Source: Planococcus beigongshangi (lineage in GTDB: Bacteria > Bacillota > Bacilli > Bacillales_A > Planococcaceae). Taken from it: 64,000 bases of DNA. The notes below the pieces were generated by a model. The model did no database searches and had not been told where the DNA came from. It saw only the letters and a list, made by a program, of their open reading frames with translations. Where the stretch lies: contig NZ_JADHDU010000003.1 in assembly GCF_016820495.1 (NCBI RefSeq), positions 496,367 to 560,366 of the forward strand, written 5' to 3'. A program made the translations under genes and the position numbers. This document shows, piece by piece, positions 1-8,455 of this stretch; within the stretch, counting starts at the first letter, position 1; the number at the start of each line of letters is the position of its first letter.

Positions 1-219
1 CGATTGGAACAGTTCGGATATGAAGATCAGAAGCAGCTTGATTGCCGAATAAACCCTGAGCAGGTAGAACTGGGAACCGAAAAAGCGCTGCATTATCAGA
101 ACGATTCCGATACCGATCAGATAACCTGTTATAAACGTCGATAAATAGAAAGCTTCTTCATCCATGAGCAGCGTCCATAGAAAGGCGATCGTGATATTTA
201 TCAGAAATTGGGCCGGCAT
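1..219 (-). CDS. mrpE: Na+/H+ antiporter subunit E (3' end outside window)
   Basis: Membrane subunit of the multisubunit Mrp sodium/proton antiporter. The first 73 codons are visible on the minus strand, starting at the ATG at 219 with GGAGTGA upstream; the gene continues past base 1. The product begins MPAQFLINITIAFLWTLLMD and contains hydrophobic stretches typical of MrpE. It follows mrpD in the usual mrpABCDE order, but about 220 bp separates the two genes, most of it a dispersed repeat. Identity rests on operon position plus the N-terminal sequence; the C-terminal half cannot be judged. Confidence 0.85.
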   Translation of the reverse strand, partial: MPAQFLINITIAFLWTLLMDEEAFYLSTFITGYLIGIGIVLIMQRFFGSQFYLLRVYSAIKLLLIFISELFQS

Positions 220-239
220 TCGCAGTCACTCCTTTCAAT

Positions 240-424
240 TATATAAGTCGAACTAAATACTCTGCAGAAATCGATATTCCGCAAAACAGCTTCGAAGACA
301 CCAGTCGACGCTTGCGAGGGTAATGTCTTTGCGACGAAGCAGCGTAGCGGTAGAGCATAATTCTTTGCACTGTCCAAAGCGCCAAAGCGGGATATAACCG
401 GATTCTCTTTTCAGCACTTATAGT
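240..424 (+). repeat. Dispersed repeat family A, copy 1 (short form)
   Basis: This element begins TATATAAGTCGAACTAAATA and ends near CAGCACTTATAGT, i.e. imperfect terminal inverted repeats. The left part (CGATATTCCGCAAAACAGCT then CGAAGACA) matches the reverse complement of the copy at 48033-48258. The right part (TTTGCGACGAAGC, then CACTGTCCAAAGCGCC) matches the right part of the copy at 23203-23587. No coding capacity is apparent. It lies within the mrp operon, 16 bp after the mrpD stop codon. Confidence 0.8.
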
Positions 425-440
425 CAACAGACACAGTTTC

Positions 441-1925
441 TTATTGCTGATTGCTGAAAACTGCATCGATATAAATTTCCGGATGGAGCAAAGTGTTGGC
501 TGCATCGGTGACGTAAATGGCAAGCCCTTCTCCGCCAAGCCCGATTCCTGCTGTCAGAAGCACCAGGATCAGACAAGGGACCAGGATGCCTTTATGCAAG
601 GGCAGCTGTTCATCTTTACTGATGATCGTCTCTCCCCAGAAACAGTTTCTGAAAATCCGCAGGAGCGAATAGAGAACGAAAAGGCTCGACAGCAGCGCGA
701 GCGCCAGAAGCACCAGGTTGCCGTTCTGGATGGCACCTTCCGACACGAGGACCTTGCCGATAAATCCGCTGAAAGGCGGCACACCGGCAAGCGACAGCAT
801 GGCGATGAAGAATGACCAGCCGAGCAACGGATAGTTTTTCATGATCCCGCTCATTTCCTCTATCTTTGAAGTGCCTGTCAGCGAAATCATAGCCCCGATG
901 ACAAGGAACAGCAAAGCTTTCACGACCATGTCGTGGATCAGGTAATAGATGGATCCTTCCATGGCAAGCGGCGTTGATATGGCAAGGCCGACCAGGATGA
1001 ATCCGACCGCAATCACGACATTGTACGCGGCGATTTTACGGATATCATTGGACGACACAGCTCCGAGACTTCCGCCGATCAGCGTGATCGCTGCCATGAA
1101 GCCGATCAGTGACAGCGTCAGTTCAGGATGATGAGGAAAAATCAGCGAAAAGACCCTGAACAGCGCGTAAATTCCGACCTTCGTCAACAAGGCGCCGAAT
1201 AGGGCGGAAGTGACTGCGGGCGGCGTGCTGTAGGAACCCGGCAGCCAGAAGTAAAGAAGCAGACCGGCTTTTAAACTGAATACGATAAGGAACAGGATGC
1301 TTACCGTTGTCAGCATCGGCCCCTGCCCATCTTCAGCAACACGCATCGCGATATGCGCCATGTTGAGTGTACCGACCGATCCGTAAAGGTAGGCAAGTGC
1401 CACCAGGAAGAACCAGGAAGATACAATATTTATCGATACATATTTGATCGCCTCACGCAGTTGGCGTTTCGATCCACCGAGTGTAAGGAGAACGTATGAA
1501 GACAGCAGCATCACTTCAAAACAGACGAACAGGTTGAACATATCGCCTGTCATGAATGACCCGATGACCCCGGCATTCAGGAACAATACGGCGGGATGGA
1601 AATAAAGCGTGTTCATCTGCTTGCCCGCCGCGATCACCGCATAAAGCAGGCAGATGAACGTCACGATGCTGGTCGTTACAACCAGGATCATCGCGAAGGA
1701 ATCCGCTACGAACAGGATGCCGAAAGGCGGTATCCAGCCGCCGAAGTCAAGGCGCAGGATGCCTTCGGTTTGAATCGTGTGCAGGATATAGATGGAAACG
1801 ACGGCTACGGCTATCATGGCTCCCAGACTGACTACGATCTGCAGTCTTCTGTTGGTGCGGAAAAAGATCAGGATGATCCCTGCGAGAATCGGCAGCAGCA
1901 TCGGAAAGATCAGTATATTATTCAT
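441..1925 (-). CDS. mrpD: Na+/H+ antiporter subunit D
   Basis: Proton-conducting membrane subunit of the Mrp antiporter, homologous to the NuoL/M/N subunits of complex I. The product is about 494 residues, the usual MrpD length, and almost entirely hydrophobic with about 14 predicted membrane segments. The family signature around FMTGDMFNLFVCFEVMLLSS (Glu in a membrane helix) and a conserved Lys in the SLKAGLLLYFWLPG segment are present. ATG at 1925 is chosen because GAGGTG lies 8 nt upstream; an in-frame GTG at 1934 falls inside that site. The start overlaps mrpC by 8 nt, consistent with translational coupling. Confidence 0.95.
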   Translation of the reverse strand: MNNILIFPMLLPILAGIILIFFRTNRRLQIVVSLGAMIAVAVVSIYILHTIQTEGILRLDFGGWIPPFGILFVADSFAMILVVTTSIVTFICLLYAVIAAGKQMNTLYFHPAVLFLNAGVIGSFMTGDMFNLFVCFEVMLLSSYVLLTLGGSKRQLREAIKYVSINIVSSWFFLVALAYLYGSVGTLNMAHIAMRVAEDGQGPMLTTVSILFLIVFSLKAGLLLYFWLPGSYSTPPAVTSALFGALLTKVGIYALFRVFSLIFPHHPELTLSLIGFMAAITLIGGSLGAVSSNDIRKIAAYNVVIAVGFILVGLAISTPLAMEGSIYYLIHDMVVKALLFLVIGAMISLTGTSKIEEMSGIMKNYPLLGWSFFIAMLSLAGVPPFSGFIGKVLVSEGAIQNGNLVLLALALLSSLFVLYSLLRIFRNCFWGETIISKDEQLPLHKGILVPCLILVLLTAGIGLGGEGLAIYVTDAANTLLHPEIYIDAVFSNQQ

Positions 1926-2256
1926 CATCGGCACCTCGCATTTCTTCTAAGTCATCGGTGCCAAGTTCCTGATACGCACGGTAAGCCAGGACAAGGATAA
2001 AGGCGGTAACGGCAAAACTGATGACGATTGCAGTCAGAATAAGCGCCTGTGGCAAAGCATCCACATAGACTGTGGCATCTTCGCCGAGCAGAGGAACTGT
2101 TCCGTTTTTCAATCCGCCCATCGTCAAAATCAGCAAATGTACAGCATGTGACAGGATAGCTGTCCCGAGTATGAGACGGATCAGGTTTCTGGAAAGAATC
2201 AGGTAAATGGCAACGGCAGTCAATATGCCGACTAAAATGATGATCAATGTCTCCAT
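1918..2256 (-). CDS. mrpC: Na+/H+ antiporter subunit C
   Basis: Small NuoK-like membrane subunit of the Mrp antiporter. The 112-residue product matches the family length and has three hydrophobic helices; the central helix region LILGTAILSHAVHLLILTMG is characteristic. The start codon abuts the mrpB stop (one-base overlap) and the end overlaps mrpD, so it is an internal cistron of the operon. Function is assigned from family membership and gene order. Confidence 0.95.
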   Translation of the reverse strand: METLIIILVGILTAVAIYLILSRNLIRLILGTAILSHAVHLLILTMGGLKNGTVPLLGEDATVYVDALPQALILTAIVISFAVTAFILVLAYRAYQELGTDDLEEMRGADDE

Positions 2257-2681
2257 TATTTCGTCCCCTCACTTATGCTCAGGATAATGTTGACGACAAC
2301 TCCGACAACTGTGAGGGCGATGCCGGCTTCAAAAATTGTGACGGTTGCCAGTTCGGTTTTCCCCAATAGCGGCAGATCGAAATAGCCGAAACTCTGGCTG
2401 AGGAAAGGCTGTCCGAAAAACACAGGCACCAGGGCGCTGCTCATTGAGATCAAAACGCCCACTGCAGATAATTTTTTAAAGGAAATAGGGATCCCTTCAC
2501 TGACTGTCTCGACATCATATGACAGAAACAGCAGAACAAAGCCGGATGCCAAAACGAGACCGCCGATAAATCCGCCGCCGGGGGTGTGATGCCCGGAGAA
2601 GAACAGGTAAAGACCGAAAGTCAGGATAACGAGGACTACAGCTTTTGCCACAGTCTTCAAGATGACGTCATTAATTTTCAT
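2256..2681 (-). CDS. mrpB: Na+/H+ antiporter subunit B
   Basis: MnhB/MbhF-type membrane subunit of the Mrp antiporter, 141 residues with about four hydrophobic segments. The segment FSGHHTPGGGFIGGLVLASG is the family hallmark. The start at 2681 lies within the end of mrpA (11-nt overlap), as expected of this tightly packed operon. It acts in the cytoplasmic membrane with the other Mrp subunits in sodium export and alkaline/salt tolerance. Confidence 0.95.
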   Translation of the reverse strand: MKINDVILKTVAKAVVLVILTFGLYLFFSGHHTPGGGFIGGLVLASGFVLLFLSYDVETVSEGIPISFKKLSAVGVLISMSSALVPVFFGQPFLSQSFGYFDLPLLGKTELATVTIFEAGIALTVVGVVVNIILSISEGTK

Positions 2682-5073
2682 TATCGTTCGGCTCCTTTCT
2701 TACTTTGAGCCGGATCAGTGAGAAGACGCCGATGCCTGCGATAAACAGGACGAGGCCTTCAAGCAATGTATCTAAAGCCCGGAAATCACCAAGGATTGCG
2801 TTGACGATATTTCTTCCGCCGGCCAGTTCATAGGAATCCTCGAAGTAACCGGAAATTGATTCGTATAAATCGACACTGTTGACGGACAGCCCGATCAGCG
2901 TGATCGTCAGCCCGCCCGTGGCGGCTATGATGGCATTGCGTACTTTGACATGCTTCGGTGAAATTTCTTTTTTCCAATCCGGCAGATAATTAAAGCAGAC
3001 TAAAAACAGGACGGTAGTCACTGTTTCGATGACTAATTGGGTAAGTGCCAAGTCAGGCGCCCGGAAAAGTACAAAGAACATCGCGATGGAGAAGCCGAGA
3101 ACGCCGTTCAACAGGATAGCCGACACCCGCGATTTCGTGAATAGAATCGCAATAGCTGCCAGCGCCATTACCACGACGAGTAGGACTTCATAGACACTCA
3201 GAGGTGAATCATTCGACAGGTTGATGTTCAAAGCACCGGACCAGACCAGCGTTCCGCCTGCCACAAAGACGAAGAAACTGAAGATATACGCGAAATAATG
3301 CGGCAGATGGCCGGTCATATAGGAATTCGTCAAGTAGCTGGATGTGTTTTCCAAATTCTTCAAAGAATTGGTGTAAAGCATATTGAATGTCCAGTTACTT
3401 GGGAATAAACTGTAAATACTCTTCCATTTTCTAAGCGTAATGAATAGAATGGTACCAAAGACAATGATCGCGACAGTCATCCAGAGTTCAGGGATGAAAC
3501 CGTGCCATGCTTTAATATGAGGTGCACCGCCGTCTATGCCCGGCACGATTCCGCTGAGGGCGGGCCGCAGCAAATGATCTCCCAAAAGGTTCGGGAAGAA
3601 AAAGAGCGCGATGATCAAAAATGACAGGATTGCAGGAGGAACCAGCATTCCAGCAGGTGGTTCCACAGGGATTTTATCCAATTTCTCCGGTTTATGGGCT
3701 CCGAAGAACGTCCGGAATATGATGATGGCACTATAGACGAATGTCAGCACACTTGCTGTCCAGGCGATGACCGGGATGATCCATCCCCATGTGCCGGTTC
3801 CGAATAACTCCATGTCCAAAGCCTGAAGTGAAGCAGTGAAGAACATTTCCTTGCTCAGGAAGCCATTGACGAATGGGAGACCGGCCATCGACATGCTGCC
3901 GATGACGGCGATGGTAAACGTAAACGGCAGGAATGCCATCAATCCGCCGAGCCGGCGAATATCGCGGGTCCCGACCTGGTGATCGACAATTCCGACGGCC
4001 ATGAACAACGCACCTTTAAAGGTGGAGTGGTTGACCATATGAAACAGTGCGGCGAAGGAGGCAAGCCCGAAAGCAGCGGTTGCTTCGGCGGAATTGCCGG
4101 AATACATGGCGGCAGAACCGAGGCCGAGCAGGCTCATGATCAAGCCGAGCTGGCTGATGGTGGAATAAGCGAGCAATGCTTTCAGGTCGGTTTGCCGGAT
4201 GGCATTGAAAGCCCCCCAGAATAAGGTGACGAGGCCGACAAGCGTGACCGTCCAGAACCAGGCGGAATTTCCGCCGAATACAGGTGTAAAACGGGCGACA
4301 AGATAAATGCCGGCTTTGACCATGGTTGCCGAATGCAAATAGGCACTGACAGGGGTCGGTGCTTCCATCGCATCCGGCAGCCAGATATGGAACGGAAATT
4401 GAGCCGATTTCGTAAAAGCTCCAAGCAAAACCAGGAACATGGCTGGGTAAAAGAGCTCATGATTGGCATATTGGGTGAGTTCTACGGCGATTTGGCGTAC
4501 ACTGAAGGTGCCAGTCATCGAATGCAGCATCAAAAAGCCGGCCAGCATGGCGAAACCGCCAAAAACAGTGATCAATAATGATTTCTGGGCGCCTGCACGA
4601 GAGTTTTTCCGGTGATACCAGAAAGCGATCAACAGGAAAGATGATATGCTGGTAAGTTCCCAGAAAACATAAAGTACCATTAAGTTATCGGATAACACGA
4701 CTCCAAGCATTGCCCCCATGAACAGCAGAAGGTAAGCATAGAAATGGGGCAGTGAGTCTGTAGAGGATAAATAATAGATGGAATAGATGATGACGAGGCT
4801 TCCCATCCCTGTAATGAGCAAAGCCATGATCAGGCTGAGCCCATCAAGATAGACGGTCATGTCGATGCCGACGGTAGGCAGCCACTTGAGCGTCTCTGTA
4901 AACGTGTCGCCTGCTGATATCGCAGGAATATGGTAGATGAAAAATGCGAACAGCGCCAAAGGGATGGCTAATGCCAGCCAGCCGATATTCAGCCGGCCAA
5001 GCCTATTATGTATTAAGGGAATTACAGCTGCTGCTATGAAAGGAAGTAAGATTGCCGAAATGATCAAATACAC
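2671..5073 (-). CDS. mrpA: Na+/H+ antiporter subunit A
   Basis: Largest Mrp subunit, 800 residues: a NuoL-like N-terminal antiporter module (roughly residues 1-500) followed by MbhD/MbhE-type C-terminal helices. A Glu in VLYVFWELTSISSF and the Lys/His-bearing segment GAFTKSAQFPFHIWLPDAME are the conserved ion-path motifs. Start is GTG at 5073 with AGGAGG 7 nt upstream. It is the first gene of the minus-strand operon; its promoter must lie within 5074-5400, between it and a divergent stress gene. Confidence 0.95.
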   Translation of the reverse strand: MYLIISAILLPFIAAAVIPLIHNRLGRLNIGWLALAIPLALFAFFIYHIPAISAGDTFTETLKWLPTVGIDMTVYLDGLSLIMALLITGMGSLVIIYSIYYLSSTDSLPHFYAYLLLFMGAMLGVVLSDNLMVLYVFWELTSISSFLLIAFWYHRKNSRAGAQKSLLITVFGGFAMLAGFLMLHSMTGTFSVRQIAVELTQYANHELFYPAMFLVLLGAFTKSAQFPFHIWLPDAMEAPTPVSAYLHSATMVKAGIYLVARFTPVFGGNSAWFWTVTLVGLVTLFWGAFNAIRQTDLKALLAYSTISQLGLIMSLLGLGSAAMYSGNSAEATAAFGLASFAALFHMVNHSTFKGALFMAVGIVDHQVGTRDIRRLGGLMAFLPFTFTIAVIGSMSMAGLPFVNGFLSKEMFFTASLQALDMELFGTGTWGWIIPVIAWTASVLTFVYSAIIIFRTFFGAHKPEKLDKIPVEPPAGMLVPPAILSFLIIALFFFPNLLGDHLLRPALSGIVPGIDGGAPHIKAWHGFIPELWMTVAIIVFGTILFITLRKWKSIYSLFPSNWTFNMLYTNSLKNLENTSSYLTNSYMTGHLPHYFAYIFSFFVFVAGGTLVWSGALNINLSNDSPLSVYEVLLVVVMALAAIAILFTKSRVSAILLNGVLGFSIAMFFVLFRAPDLALTQLVIETVTTVLFLVCFNYLPDWKKEISPKHVKVRNAIIAATGGLTITLIGLSVNSVDLYESISGYFEDSYELAGGRNIVNAILGDFRALDTLLEGLVLFIAGIGVFSLIRLKVRKEPNDNEN

Positions 5074-5322
5074 GTGGTAACCTCCTGTTTCTGGTCTGGA
5101 TTTATTGTTAAGTGTCAGCGAAGTTTGTTGGCTGTTAGCTAAAGAGGGGATTTACTGATTGAAATGTAAATTGCCGGGGTTTCTATGGCAATAAAAATTA
5201 AAACGCACAGAATAAGTGCATACTTAATTAATTATATAGGTTTTAATGTTTTTTTTCACTCATTAAGGTGTCTGCAAAATAGAGGATATCAGGAAGGTTC
5301 ATCCGACTGAATTTTTTAGACC
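5074..5322. other. Divergent intergenic region of mrpA and the stress gene
   Basis: An AT-rich stretch with no convincing ORF. It must hold the mrpA promoter on the minus strand. A TATAAT-like hexamer occurs on that strand near 5235, but its -35 match is poor, so no promoter is called. Confidence 0.4.
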
Positions 5323-5351
5323 TTGATTTTAATGTTTATTAGCAGTATAAT
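5323..5351 (+). promoter_or_regulatory. Sigma-A type promoter of the stress gene
   Basis: TTGATT at 5323-5328, a 17-bp spacer and a perfect TATAAT at 5346-5351. It is about 50 nt upstream of the start codon at 5405, so the leader would be short. Confidence 0.7.
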
Positions 5352-5404
5352 TTCATAGTTTTGAAGTGCCGGCTTGTGAAAAATCCCTGGAGAGGTGAAA
5401 TGAT

Positions 5405-6091
5405 ATGAAAACTGTCAAAGGACGCATGGATGAAAGCATCCTGGTTTGTGTATTTTATGGCCCGAATGGTGAACGCCTCATCAGAAGGGGACATAAATTA
5501 GCCAGCATGCTGGACTGTCCATTATATATATTAACTGTAGACCCACTGCCTTTGGACGATTTTGATGCGGAAAAGTCTTCTTACATCGAACGCTGGGAAG
5601 AGTTGGCCGACGAACTCGATGCGGATGAATTCATCATCCGTGATAACGAGAAACGCCCTTCTCCGAAAGTTATTTCAGAAGTCGCCAAAGAACTGAATAT
5701 CACCCAGATCGTCATTGGCCAGACCGCCCGCAGCCGTTGGGAGGAAATTACCAAAGGTTCTTTCTTGAACATGCTGCTTCGTGAAATCCCTTTTGCGGAC
5801 TTCCATGTTGTCTCAGTCGCCCGGAATATCGGCGCTGAAGATGAAGAGTTTGAAACTGGGGTGCGCTGCTACCTAGTCAGAGAAAATGACGATTATAAAA
5901 TCAGTTTTGCCCAAAGAAAAGATTGTCAGGTAGAAGGCATCTTCTTTAAGGAAATCGGCACTGATTTTAATAACGGGATCTTTAAATTCATGAAAGACAA
6001 TAAAATCTATCAGCTTGAAGTGACGGATGACCTCATCGTGAAACCGGAAGTGGTTGATGAGTGCGTCGGCAACGAGACGGTTAGTAAATAA
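5405..6091 (+). CDS. Universal-stress-protein-like (UspA/KdpD-type) protein
   Basis: A soluble 228-residue protein. Residues about 11-140 form a UspA-like fold: ESILVCVFYGPNGERLIRRG at the first strand, and VIGQTARSRWEEITKGSF close to the nucleotide-loop signature seen in the KdpD USP domain. Residues 150-228 are an acidic extension that I do not recognise. Start ATG has GGAGAGGTG upstream. It is monocistronic, with its own promoter (5323-5351) and terminator (6108-6143), and is divergent from mrpA. A role in ion or osmotic stress is suggested by position only; no kinase domain is present. Confidence 0.65.
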   Translation: MKTVKGRMDESILVCVFYGPNGERLIRRGHKLASMLDCPLYILTVDPLPLDDFDAEKSSYIERWEELADELDADEFIIRDNEKRPSPKVISEVAKELNITQIVIGQTARSRWEEITKGSFLNMLLREIPFADFHVVSVARNIGAEDEEFETGVRCYLVRENDDYKISFAQRKDCQVEGIFFKEIGTDFNNGIFKFMKDNKIYQLEVTDDLIVKPEVVDECVGNETVSK

Positions 6092-6107
6092 CAGTGCGGA
6101 ATTACTG

Positions 6108-6143
6108 AAGCGGCTGCCTTGAACACGGGGCAGCCGCTTTTTT
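6108..6143 (+). terminator. Intrinsic terminator
   Basis: Perfect 11-bp stem (AAGCGGCTGCC / GGCAGCCGCTT) with a 10-nt loop and a T-run. It ends the stress gene; the ribosome site of the next gene follows at once. Confidence 0.85.
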
Positions 6144-6162
6144 GGCACAGGAAGGTGAGTTC

Positions 6163-6807
6163 ATGAAGAAAAAACAGAGGGAAACGCCGATCATTCAGGA
6201 ACAATTGCCGGAGACATCCTTTCTTGAGGGGCTGGATGAAGAATACCTTAATGGCTGCCGGATCACTCAGGAGACGATCGATTACGAGCCGGCAGGGACG
6301 CTGCACGTAGATGGCGTGATTTTTGAAAATGTAAGCTTTACAGAGATCAACTGGCCGCGCAGTGAATTCGTCGACGTGGTTTTCATCAATTGTGATCTCT
6401 CCAATGCGGATTTCAGCAGATCTGTTTTCCACCGGACCGAATTCCGCAACTCCAAATTACTCGGCGTCAATTTTGCCGAAGCGGGAGTCCGTCATACACT
6501 GTTTTCAGACTGCGTCTTGAATTATGCGACATTCGGCTTTTCGCTGTGCAAATTTGTACACTTTGAAAACTCGTCGCTGCGCCAAGCCGACTTTTATGAA
6601 TCAGAGCTCCAGGCCGCGGAATTCTCCGCCTGTGATATGGAAGAAATCAATTTTTCGGAAACAAATATGGCCGGAGTCGATCTCAGCTCAAACCGTTTCG
6701 AATCGATCCAGGTGACAATCGAAAAAATGGCCGGCTGCACCGTATCGCCTAATCAGGCGATGGCGTTTGCAAGGCAGCTTGGAATGCGGATCAGTGATAC
6801 TGAATAA
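6163..6807 (+). CDS. Pentapeptide repeat protein (Qnr-sized)
   Basis: A 214-residue protein built mostly of A(D/N)LXX-like pentapeptides, e.g. CDLSNADFSRSVFHRTEF and SLRQADFYESELQAAEF, expected to fold as a right-handed quadrilateral beta-helix. Some members (Qnr, MfpA) mimic DNA and protect gyrase from quinolones, and this protein has the size of Qnr (about 214-219). Most members have no known role. ATG at 6163 is preferred over the upstream in-frame TTG because AGGAAGGTGAG sits just before it. The N-terminal 50 residues are charged and non-repetitive. Confidence 0.8.
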   Translation: MKKKQRETPIIQEQLPETSFLEGLDEEYLNGCRITQETIDYEPAGTLHVDGVIFENVSFTEINWPRSEFVDVVFINCDLSNADFSRSVFHRTEFRNSKLLGVNFAEAGVRHTLFSDCVLNYATFGFSLCKFVHFENSSLRQADFYESELQAAEFSACDMEEINFSETNMAGVDLSSNRFESIQVTIEKMAGCTVSPNQAMAFARQLGMRISDTE

Positions 6808-6821
6808 AAAGCATTAAAGGA

Positions 6822-6848
6822 GCGGTAGCGGAAGCTATCGTTTTTTTG
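6822..6848 (+). terminator. Probable intrinsic terminator
   Basis: CGGTAGC / GCTATCG stem (one G-T pair) with a GGAA loop, followed by seven T residues. Confidence 0.65.
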
Positions 6849-7064
6849 TATCCAAAAACGTATATATTAAACATTAATGAAAAATATTGAAATGCAGGCA
6901 AATTCAATTATTTTTTATTGATATAATTTTTTATTGATAAAAATTAACTAGTGAATGTATATTTATCTGGATCTTTGGTCTTATTAGTCTTTGTTTTAAC
7001 GAAAAAATTAACATCAACTGTTCACACAATATTCAAAAATATTTAAAAATATTATACAAAGATA

Positions 7065-7093
7065 TTGTAAAAGGGCTCAATGTACAGTATATT
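7065..7093 (+). promoter_or_regulatory. Candidate promoter of the XRE regulator gene
   Basis: TTGTAA at 7065-7070, 17-bp spacer, TATATT at 7088-7093. The 6850-7064 stretch before it is strongly AT-rich and holds no ORF that I can support. Confidence 0.5.
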
Positions 7094-7133
7094 TTAAATA
7101 GTTAGAATTTAATAAAGAAGGAGCTATTGCGAA

Positions 7134-7490
7134 ATGGTAGAATTAAGCAATAAGATAAAACAATTAAGAGAAGAAAGAGGGGTTTCACCAGAAAAGCTTG
7201 CAGAAGAGATCGGTTTCGCCAAAAGTACGGTCTGGGCTTATGAAAGCGGCAAAAAACAAGTGTCCGTCAGCCATTTGACAAGGCTGGCTGATTATTTCGA
7301 TGTATCGGTGGATAGTTTGCTGAACCGGGAAGAACGCACCATCGATCTGGATCTGCAAAATTCAGCGGGCTTAACGGATTATAAATTGCTGCTGGACAAT
7401 AAACCGCTGAATCCGGATGAGATCGCAGAAGCCGCATCTTACATCAAAGTGAAACGGCGCATGGGAAGCTATGGCGTGGTAACTTCATAA
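7134..7490 (+). CDS. XRE-family helix-turn-helix regulator
   Basis: A 118-residue DNA-binding protein. Residues 5-60 are an HTH_3 domain (IKQLREERGVSPEKLAEEIG, then STVWAYESGKKQVS). The C-terminal part carries LLLDNKPLNPDEIAEAASYI, a tail common in Bacillus XRE repressors. Start ATG has AAGAAGGAG upstream. It is transcribed alone between terminators. The target is unknown; autoregulation through the AT-rich upstream region is plausible but unsupported. Confidence 0.8.
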   Translation: MVELSNKIKQLREERGVSPEKLAEEIGFAKSTVWAYESGKKQVSVSHLTRLADYFDVSVDSLLNREERTIDLDLQNSAGLTDYKLLLDNKPLNPDEIAEAASYIKVKRRMGSYGVVTS

Positions 7491-7512
7491 AGGTCAGCTA
7501 TAGCCAAAGTTG

Positions 7513-7542
7513 CTCATTCCGTTGTTTGGAATGAGTTTTTTA
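7513..7542 (+). terminator. Intrinsic terminator
   Basis: CTCATTCC / GGAATGAG stem with a 7-nt loop and six T residues, just after the XRE gene. Confidence 0.85.
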
Positions 7543-7567
7543 ATGGAAAAAAGAATCGCTGGAGGAG

Positions 7568-7595
7568 AAATGGCAGGAAGATTCCTGCCATTTTT
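7568..7595. terminator. Second hairpin with T-run
   Basis: AATGGCAGGAA / TTCCTGCCATT with a short loop and T5, 26 nt after the previous terminator and 60 nt before the SDR start. It may act as a leader attenuator or as a backup terminator. Confidence 0.5.
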
Positions 7596-7657
7596 GTTTA
7601 TTTCATTTCTGGAAGGGAAGATAGCCACTAGAAAATAAACTTCAGGAGGAATCTCTA

Positions 7658-8443
7658 ATGGCGAAAACGATTTTTATAACCGGAGCCGGAAGCGGCCTGG
7701 CGAAAGGGACTGCTATCGGTCTCGCGAAAAAAGGCCATAAAGTCATCGCACCGGTTGAAACAGCACCTCAGGTAACTTCTTTGATGGAAGCGGCAGAAGC
7801 GGAAAATGTAGAGCTTGAAATATTCAAGATGGATATCAAGAACCCGCAGGATGTCGCGCAGATGCTTGATCATGATTTTGATATCTTTGTGGCCAATGCG
7901 GCAGTAAATGAAGGCGGACCGCTTGGAGAAGTTCCGCTGATGAATTTCCGCGAACTTTTTGAAGTGAATGTTTTCAGCACGCTTGAAACCGCTCAAATAG
8001 CGGCACGGAAATTTGTCGAAAAAGGAAAAGGGAAAATCATCTTCATGTCTTCGATGGCGGGCATCATGTCAACGCCATACGTCGGGCCCTATACTGCAAC
8101 GAAACATGCCATCGAAGCCATCGCCAAAACGATGAAAAAAGAACTGGAAGGCCACGGTGTGCAGGTTGCCACGATTAACCCAGGTGCATTCGCGACCGGC
8201 TTTAATGACAGGAGTGCAGAAGCCAAGTGGAAATGGTATGACGAGAAAATCCATTTCACTAGAAAAGAAGATATGGAAGAAGCTGACCAGGCGCTGGAAG
8301 ACCAGTTTGATCCACAGGATATGATCGATAAGATGGTAGAAGTGATTCCTCAGGATCACCATAAATTCCGTACAGCATTTCCGCCTGAAACTGAACAGCA
8401 GATGAAAGACGAAGAAGCGAAGCTTTGGGATCTTGAAATTTGA
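7658..8443 (+). CDS. Short-chain dehydrogenase/reductase
   Basis: NAD(P)-dependent oxidoreductase of the classical SDR family, 261 residues. Visible are the nucleotide motif TGAGSGLAKG near residue 9, NAA for the central strand, a Ser in IIFMSSMAG, and the catalytic YTATK (Tyr/Lys). The tail after residue 190 is highly charged and likely shapes the substrate pocket. Start ATG follows AGGAGG. It is 12 nt upstream of a DUF4334 gene, so the two are probably co-transcribed. Substrate unknown. Confidence 0.85.
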   Translation: MAKTIFITGAGSGLAKGTAIGLAKKGHKVIAPVETAPQVTSLMEAAEAENVELEIFKMDIKNPQDVAQMLDHDFDIFVANAAVNEGGPLGEVPLMNFRELFEVNVFSTLETAQIAARKFVEKGKGKIIFMSSMAGIMSTPYVGPYTATKHAIEAIAKTMKKELEGHGVQVATINPGAFATGFNDRSAEAKWKWYDEKIHFTRKEDMEEADQALEDQFDPQDMIDKMVEVIPQDHHKFRTAFPPETEQQMKDEEAKLWDLEI

Positions 8444-8455
8444 AGGAGTGGTGTC

